From Okeania hirsuta (lineage in GTDB: Bacteria > Cyanobacteriota > Cyanobacteriia > Cyanobacteriales > Microcoleaceae), in the NCBI RefSeq assembly GCF_003838195.1, contig NZ_RCBY01000048.1, forward strand, positions 1 through 41,217: a stretch of 41,217 bases of DNA. Reading direction: 5' to 3'. Below, one piece after another: positions 34,184-41,217 of this stretch. Both the position numbers and the translations under genes were made by a program. Within the stretch, counting starts at the first letter, position 1; each line of letters starts with the position of its first letter. The notes under the pieces were generated by a model. The model was not told the DNA's origin, did not search any database, and saw only the letters and a list, made by a program, of their open reading frames with translations.

Positions 34184-35182
34184 TCAAACAGGCAAATCCT
34201 TCCTCGGCTTAAACCTCTCAACCTCCCGTAACTTCTGATAAATCTCCAACTCCTCCTGACTAGGCTCCTTCGGAGTCACAATCTTAATCTCCACCAACTG
34301 GTCTCCACGCTCACCCCTCCCATCAGGATACCCCTTACTCGCAAGCCGTAAACGTTGACCAGAAAAAACCCCCGCCGGCAACTTCATCTTCACCCAACCA
34401 TCCAAAGTAGGCACCTCAATATCCCCACCCAAAACGGCCTCCACAGGAGTAATAGGCAACTCACAAAAAATATCCGGTCCATCCAACTGATAAAAATCAT
34501 GAGGAGCGATCGTAATCTTCAAATACAAATCTCCCCCACCAATACCCTGATTTTTCAGACGAATTCTTTGACCACTAACCATAGCCATCGGCATATTCAC
34601 CTCTATCGAACGCCCATCCTCCAAACGTATTTTTTCAACCCCTCCCACATAAGCCTTTTCCAAAGGTAAAGTTAATCTAGCCTCAATATCCTTTTTTACT
34701 TCCCGCTCTGTTGCCTTATAAGTATTCTTTTTCTGACCAGAACGATAAACATTAGAAGTCTGAGTTTTTGGAATTGTCGATTCAACTGGAGTTCTAACTT
34801 CACGGCGACGACCTAATAGTTGGTCTACAAAAGTATTAAAATCTGAAAAGTCACTAACATCTGAATTTTTTTCATTTTTTCGCCCATTTTCATCACGATT
34901 ATCCCAATTCCTAAAATCAGGAACTCGTATCCCCACCCTACCCCCAATTCCTTTAGGTTTCCAATATCGAATAAACTGATCGTATTCTGTTCGTTTTTCT
35001 ATATCTGATAAAATATCATAAGCTTCATTAATATCTTTAAATTTTTCTTCTGACTCTTTATCACCAGGATTTACATCTGGATGAAACTGTCGTGCCAGTC
35101 TCCTATATGCTTTCTTAATTTCATCCACCGAAGCATCTTTAGAAACATCTAAAATCTGATAATAATTCCGAAAATTTTGCAT
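34184..35182 (-). CDS. dnaJ: DnaJ-type co-chaperone (J domain plus C-terminal domains, no zinc finger)
   Basis: The 332-aa protein stimulates the ATPase of an Hsp70 and delivers substrates. The J domain fills residues 1-70 (YYQILDVSKDAS, HPDVNPGD with the essential HPD tripeptide near 37-39, FKDINEAYDILSD). A charged linker follows (about 75-165, with the DFNTFVDQLLGRRRE segment), then the substrate-binding C-terminal domains (about 166-320; LTLPLEKAYVGGVEKIRL, GGDLYLKI, PDGRGERGDQLV). There are no CxxCxGxG repeats, so it is of the CbpA-like class. It lies downstream of dnaK on the same strand with 239 bp between, so it is probably the partner of that DnaK, expressed either from the dnaK promoter or its own. 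Confidence 0.95.
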   Translation of the reverse strand: MQNFRNYYQILDVSKDASVDEIKKAYRRLARQFHPDVNPGDKESEEKFKDINEAYDILSDIEKRTEYDQFIRYWKPKGIGGRVGIRVPDFRNWDNRDENGRKNEKNSDVSDFSDFNTFVDQLLGRRREVRTPVESTIPKTQTSNVYRSGQKKNTYKATEREVKKDIEARLTLPLEKAYVGGVEKIRLEDGRSIEVNMPMAMVSGQRIRLKNQGIGGGDLYLKITIAPHDFYQLDGPDIFCELPITPVEAVLGGDIEVPTLDGWVKMKLPAGVFSGQRLRLASKGYPDGRGERGDQLVEIKIVTPKEPSQEELEIYQKLREVERFKPRKDLPV

Positions 35183-35421
35183 CTGCTAACTTAAACTTAT
35201 AAGTTTTAACTATAAATATTTTCTATAACTTTTTGAGGAAAAACGGTAGAATACTTAAGACTTCTTACCTTCTCACTTTTCGAGAAAAATAATAGAAAGT
35301 CACTAATTTACTTAGGAAATTCTCCAATATTTATAACTCATTCACGACAATAAATTCACTTTTAATTTTAACTATATCTTGCAACTAAGCAAGAAACTAT
35401 CTCCCGTAAAATCTAAAATAG

Positions 35422-37437
35422 TTACAACCAATCATCATCATCATTCCAATCATCACTCTGATAATAACGATTAGGTCTAGTCGGTCTGTTATAACTGACT
35501 CGATCCGAAGACCTACGATCTATCCTACTATCATAATCATAACGTTCCTTGCGCTTGGGCTCCTCTCCAGAAATACTGCGACGCACAGACCCAAAGAAAT
35601 CATCATCCTCAGATTCAGAAGTATAAATTGAAACTTCACGATTCAGATCGTACAGAGCATCCTGTAAATCAACTCCCACCCGATCAATACCACGCTCATC
35701 ATCCCTCTCCAGGCTATCCCTTAGTTCTCTAATCAACATCTCCATCCGTTGACGACTCCTAGCAGCAAATTGCATACCATAATCCAAGGCCACCTCCCGG
35801 AGTTGTCGTTCAGCTTGAAAGGCCAAAGCCTCTGCACGATTGCGCTTTTCTACTTGCTCCCTTCTTAGTCGGTCTGTCTCAGCAAATTTTTCAGCATCCC
35901 GAATCATCTGACTAATTTCTTGCTGAGTTAAAGTCGATGCTCCTTGAATAGTAATACTTTGAGCCCTACCAGTAGTTTTGTCCATTGCAGTCACCTGCAA
36001 AATACCATTAGCATCAATATCAAAAGCCACTTGTACCTGTGGCACACCCCGTGGAGCAGGAGGAATACCCGTCAGCTTAAATTTTCCCAGAGACTTATTC
36101 TCCGCCGCAATTTCTCTTTCTCCCTGAATAACATGAATCTCAACAACAGTCTGGTTATTTTCTGAAGTAGAAAAGATATCAGAACGTCGTACCGGGATAG
36201 TAGTATTTCGAGGAATAAGTTTTTTCATCACCCCACCAATAGTTTCCAATCCAAAAGATAATGGGGAGACATCCAACAGCAGCACATCTCGTACATCCCC
36301 AGCTAAAATTCCCGCTTGAATAGCAGCTCCCACAGCCACAACTTCATCAGGATTAACCCCTTGATTTGGTTCTCTATCTATTAGAGAGTAAACTAAATCT
36401 TGGACAAAAGGAATCCGAGTTGAACCACCCACTAATACTACTTCATCAATCATAGAAGGACTAATACCCGCATCTTTTAATGCCATTTTCACAGGGCGTC
36501 CTATTCTGGGAATTAAATCCCCACAAAGTCCTTCAAATTGAGACCTAGTCAGCCTAGTTTCTAAATGTTTAGGGCCATCTTTTGTGGCTGTAATAAAGGG
36601 TAGGTTAATCTCAGTCACTCCGACCCCAGATAATTCTATTTTAGCTTTTTCCGCAGCCTCCATCAGCCGTTGTAATGCCTGGCGATCGCTTGTCCTTAAA
36701 TCTATTCCTTCTGTCTCTAAAAATTGTTCTGCTAACCAATTTACTATTCGTTGGTCAAAATCATTACCCCCTAGTTGAGTATCTCCACTCGTGGATTTAA
36801 CTTCAAATACTCCATCTCCTACCTCTAATATTGATACATCAAATGTACCTCCACCCAAGTCGAAGACCAGAATTACCTGATTATCTGTATTCTCTAATCC
36901 ATAAGCCAAAGATGCAGCCGTTGGTTCATTCAGAATTCTTTTAACTTCTAAACCCGCAATTGTCCCTGCATCACGAGTGGCCTGTCTTTGGGAATCATTA
37001 AAATAGGCTGGTACGGTAATTACTGCCCCTGTAACTTCTTCTCCCAGATAGCGACTTGCTTCATCTGCTAGCTTCCGCAATATCATTGCTGAGACTTCTT
37101 CCGGAGCAAAATCTCGTTTCATCCTAGGACATTTAATTTTGACATTGCCATATTCATCTCGGCGAATTGTATAGGGAACCCGCTTTGACTCTGGAGATAG
37201 TTCAGAGTATTTACGTCCAATGTATCGTTTGACCCCATAGAAAGTGTTCTGAGGGTTCAGAACAGTTTGTCTTCTGGCCATTTGTCCTACTATTCGTTCT
37301 CCTTCCTTGGTGAAGCCAACTACAGATGGAGTTGTCCGCATTCCTTCTGAATTAGCGATCACTATGGGTTTTCCGCCTTCCATGACGGAGACTACGGAGT
37401 TTGTTGTACCCAGGTCTATGCCGACTACTTTGCCCAT
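35422..37437 (-). CDS. dnaK: Hsp70 chaperone DnaK, cyanobacterial paralogue
   Basis: DnaK binds and releases unfolded polypeptides in an ATP cycle. The 671-aa protein has the ATPase domain (1-375; [11 protein letters not shown] at 5-15, [17 protein letters not shown] near 194, [11 protein letters not shown] near 333), the linker [19 protein letters not shown] near 385, the substrate-binding domain to about 500 and the helical lid to about 605. The last ~65 residues are unlike the usual EVVDAEF-type tail: they are rich in Arg, Tyr, Ser and Asp and end [10 protein letters not shown]. Cyanobacteria carry several DnaKs. The tail and the adjoining dnaJ fit the DnaK1/DnaK3-like paralogues rather than the main DnaK2, though the exact class needs a tree. 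No CIRCE operator was found upstream. Confidence 0.95.
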   Translation of the reverse strand: MGKVVGIDLGTTNSVVSVMEGGKPIVIANSEGMRTTPSVVGFTKEGERIVGQMARRQTVLNPQNTFYGVKRYIGRKYSELSPESKRVPYTIRRDEYGNVKIKCPRMKRDFAPEEVSAMILRKLADEASRYLGEEVTGAVITVPAYFNDSQRQATRDAGTIAGLEVKRILNEPTAASLAYGLENTDNQVILVFDLGGGTFDVSILEVGDGVFEVKSTSGDTQLGGNDFDQRIVNWLAEQFLETEGIDLRTSDRQALQRLMEAAEKAKIELSGVGVTEINLPFITATKDGPKHLETRLTRSQFEGLCGDLIPRIGRPVKMALKDAGISPSMIDEVVLVGGSTRIPFVQDLVYSLIDREPNQGVNPDEVVAVGAAIQAGILAGDVRDVLLLDVSPLSFGLETIGGVMKKLIPRNTTIPVRRSDIFSTSENNQTVVEIHVIQGEREIAAENKSLGKFKLTGIPPAPRGVPQVQVAFDIDANGILQVTAMDKTTGRAQSITIQGASTLTQQEISQMIRDAEKFAETDRLRREQVEKRNRAEALAFQAERQLREVALDYGMQFAARSRQRMEMLIRELRDSLERDDERGIDRVGVDLQDALYDLNREVSIYTSESEDDDFFGSVRRSISGEEPKRKERYDYDSRIDRRSSDRVSYNRPTRPNRYYQSDDWNDDDDWL

Positions 37438-38085
37438 GCCTTAGTTTTCTTTATTCTGTCCTTTTGTTGATTATTCTATCGTGTCAAATTTCTCAAGCTT
37501 TGAGGATAGCCTCACCCTCTGAAAAGAAGGCAGAAGGCCAGAAGCAATAGACAGCAATAATCAAATATATTTTTGCCTTCTGTCTGCTTATAGAGTTGAA
37601 AACAACTAAATTTATTTATGAATTATGGACTAAGGTTAATTTTTTTAGAGAAACAACTATGCTCAAGAATTCCTTGCTAACACCCTCAAATTTATTGAAT
37701 TTATGGGGTTTGTATTCTCCTCTCTGGCTCCTTATTCCTTATTTGGCCTTTTTTTCTATAGCTACATACTTAACTTAGATTTATAGATTTAATTTTTTTT
37801 GTGCTCGCCTCTTACCCTTAGTCTGTTAATCTTAATCTGTTATCGATATTCAAGAGCAAATTTAAGTATGTATTTTTAAATTTTATTAAGATACTTAGAT
37901 TATATTACTAATTTTGCTGTAACATTACCACACTTATCTACTTTTTGTCAAAAGTATATATAACAAAAATTGAGGCAAATGGAATTAAAAATAACAAATG
38001 AGATGTTGCTGAAATTTGTAACAACTTGTAAAGTTATAATAATAAAAAAGAAGTAAATTGAATTAAAGAGGTTTTTACCAAGTAA
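37438..38085. other. Divergent spacer between dnaK and crtP
   Basis: 648 AT-rich bp that must hold the promoters of dnaK and crtP. A TATAAT at about 38035-38040, some 45 bp ahead of crtP, is a candidate -10 box, without a convincing -35. A 60-aa open frame at 37596-37778 ends with a hydrophobic helix (YSPLWLLIPYLAFFSIATYL); it has no recognisable family or strong ribosome binding site and is left uncalled. No dispersed repeats of the main families here. Confidence 0.5.
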
Positions 38086-40465
<2,380 letters not shown>

Positions 40466-40904
40466 GTTTTTGAATTTTTTCTTATAACATATAGTTAGTT
40501 TGAATCATAGAGATAAGTGAATTGCAATATGAGGTAGAGCTAAGTTTAGCTACAAACATAGTCGTTCCAAGCTTAATTAAATATCAAAATCATGAAACCT
40601 ATAACTAATTAACTGAAATCTGTCTTGTCTTACAGCGCTTTTCAGATTGATGAACCACATCATCATAACAAAAATCGTTTAAGGGGAAATGGCTATTCGC
40701 CTCTACTGTGGTCTACTGAAATGAAAATTGCTGTAGTCAAAAATTAAACTATAAAAAGAGCCTTTGATTTATCATTAAATCGAAGGCTTCAAAGTGACTT
40801 TATAAACTTATTAAGATTTTATAGATATAGCTACAGTTCCTTGTACAACTATATCTACAATCATTTTAACTTGATAGTCTAATTTACTTTACTTGTTTGT
40901 TTTC
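40466..40904. other. Convergent spacer after crtB
   Basis: 439 bp between crtB and the convergent RRM-type gene. Apart from the terminator at 40752-40790 nothing was recognised. Confidence 0.6.
40752..40790 (-). terminator. Intrinsic terminator of the RRM-type gene
   Basis: AGCCTTTGATTTA (40759-40771) pairs with TAAATCGAAGGCT (about 40776-40788), and on the - strand the stem is followed by CTTTTTAT. It lies about 115 bp past the stop codon at 40905. It might also stop crtB transcripts, but there is no U-run on that side. Confidence 0.85.
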
Positions 40905-41217
40905 TTAAGAATTACTGGTAGCTGCTAAACGCTGCTTCAACTGTGTTAACGCATCTGCCCAACGGGGGTCTGGCTGAACTGCATCATTTCCGCTAGAATT
41001 AGGAGTACTACTGGTAGTTTTAGATGCTCCTTTATCCTTTTCACGACGAGACTTTTTCGCCTTACCAGTGCTTCTGCTGGCTGGTTTTGACTCATCCTCA
41101 GTTTTTTCTGACTCGCCCTTATTCTTAGAGCGTGGCAAAGCCTTTTCAATTTTCAAAGGACTTTCTTTAAACTGATAACCATTGTACTTTTCGATAATTT
41201 GGTCAGCTTGTTCATCA
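40905..41217 (-). CDS. RRM-type RNA-binding protein, C-terminal part (runs off the window)
   Basis: The frame is open to the right edge of the window, so the N-terminus is missing. The visible start, DEQADQIIEKYNGYQFKES then PLKIEKALPR, looks like the end of an RNA recognition motif (acidic residues, A/I-I-x-x-x-NGY-x-F, L-x-I-x-KA). After it comes a ~45-residue highly charged Lys/Ser/Glu tail, then PDPRWADALTQLKQRLAA, a short amphipathic helix at the very end. Cyanobacterial RRM proteins bind RNA and are often cold- or light-regulated. An internal ATG at 41156 does not mark the start, since homology precedes it. A terminator lies downstream. Confidence 0.7.
   Translation of the reverse strand, partial: DEQADQIIEKYNGYQFKESPLKIEKALPRSKNKGESEKTEDESKPASRSTGKAKKSRREKDKGASKTTSSTPNSSGNDAVQPDPRWADALTQLKQRLAATSNS

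Noticed and set aside
37438-37560. CIRCE-type heat-shock operator upstream of dnaK
   Set aside because: The TTAGCACTC-N9-GAGTGCTAA pattern was looked for and not found.
37596-37778. 60-aa frame ending in a hydrophobic helix
   Set aside because: Possible small membrane protein, but no ribosome binding site, family or conservation can be shown, and it lies in an AT-rich divergent promoter region.

Overview
The window is chromosomal DNA from a filamentous, AT-rich cyanobacterium. Cyanobacterial marker genes (crtP/crtB carotenoid genes, Gap2-type GAPDH, a DnaK paralogue with DnaJ, a nu-class GST), scattered HIP1 octamers (GCGATCGC, mostly inside genes), and long intergenic stretches full of heptamer tandem repeats and small palindromic elements point to an Oscillatoriales-type genome (Trichodesmium/Okeania-like). 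The genus is an inference. No rRNA, convincing tRNA or CRISPR array was seen.

Layout. 347-6442 (-) is a compact two-module NRPS (A-PCP-C-A-PCP-TE) whose pocket residues read as proline then threonine-like. It carries the same ~28-residue repeat in frame at two inter-domain positions. 6443-8324 is repeat-rich spacer holding a small coiled-coil protein. 8325-10022 (-) is an RCK-2TM-RCK channel-like protein with an atypical selectivity filter. thiL (+) and gap2 (-) are convergent. murC-murB, a YbaB/EbfC protein and a low-molecular-weight phosphatase lie on the + strand. A NarL-type response regulator and pgi follow on the - strand, then a RelE-type toxin/antitoxin pair and a small HNH protein.

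22744-27171 is an accessory region. It holds a wrecked IS701-like transposase interrupted by a ~139-bp MITE-like element with an 8-bp target duplication, two pairs of inverted dispersed repeats, a broken mini-gene and an intact 101-aa conserved-looking protein. 27172-29724 (-) encodes a dynamin-like GTPase. 29725-31722 is mostly repeats, followed by a GST gene. 32413-34183 is another gene-poor stretch with paired direct repeats, one copy of which is split by a 153-bp element with perfect 16-bp terminal inverted repeats and a perfect 10-bp target duplication. The right end holds dnaJ and dnaK (-), the crtP-crtB operon (+), and the C-terminal end of an RRM-type protein (-) with a clear intrinsic terminator.

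How it fits together. The housekeeping genes serve peptidoglycan precursor synthesis (murC/murB), sugar-phosphate metabolism (gap2, pgi), thiamine diphosphate synthesis (thiL), carotenoid synthesis (crtP/crtB) and protein folding (dnaK/dnaJ). The unusual part is the intergenic DNA: many small non-autonomous elements, some nested, some inverted pairs, some built from the same modules (hairpin, TGTTTGCG-type palindrome, heptamer tail). A similar repeat has entered the NRPS reading frame. No complete new multi-gene system could be demonstrated. The best leads are the two datable MITE insertions, the protein-coding repeat in the NRPS, the pair of matching 22-codon reading frames, and the channel-like protein with the odd filter.
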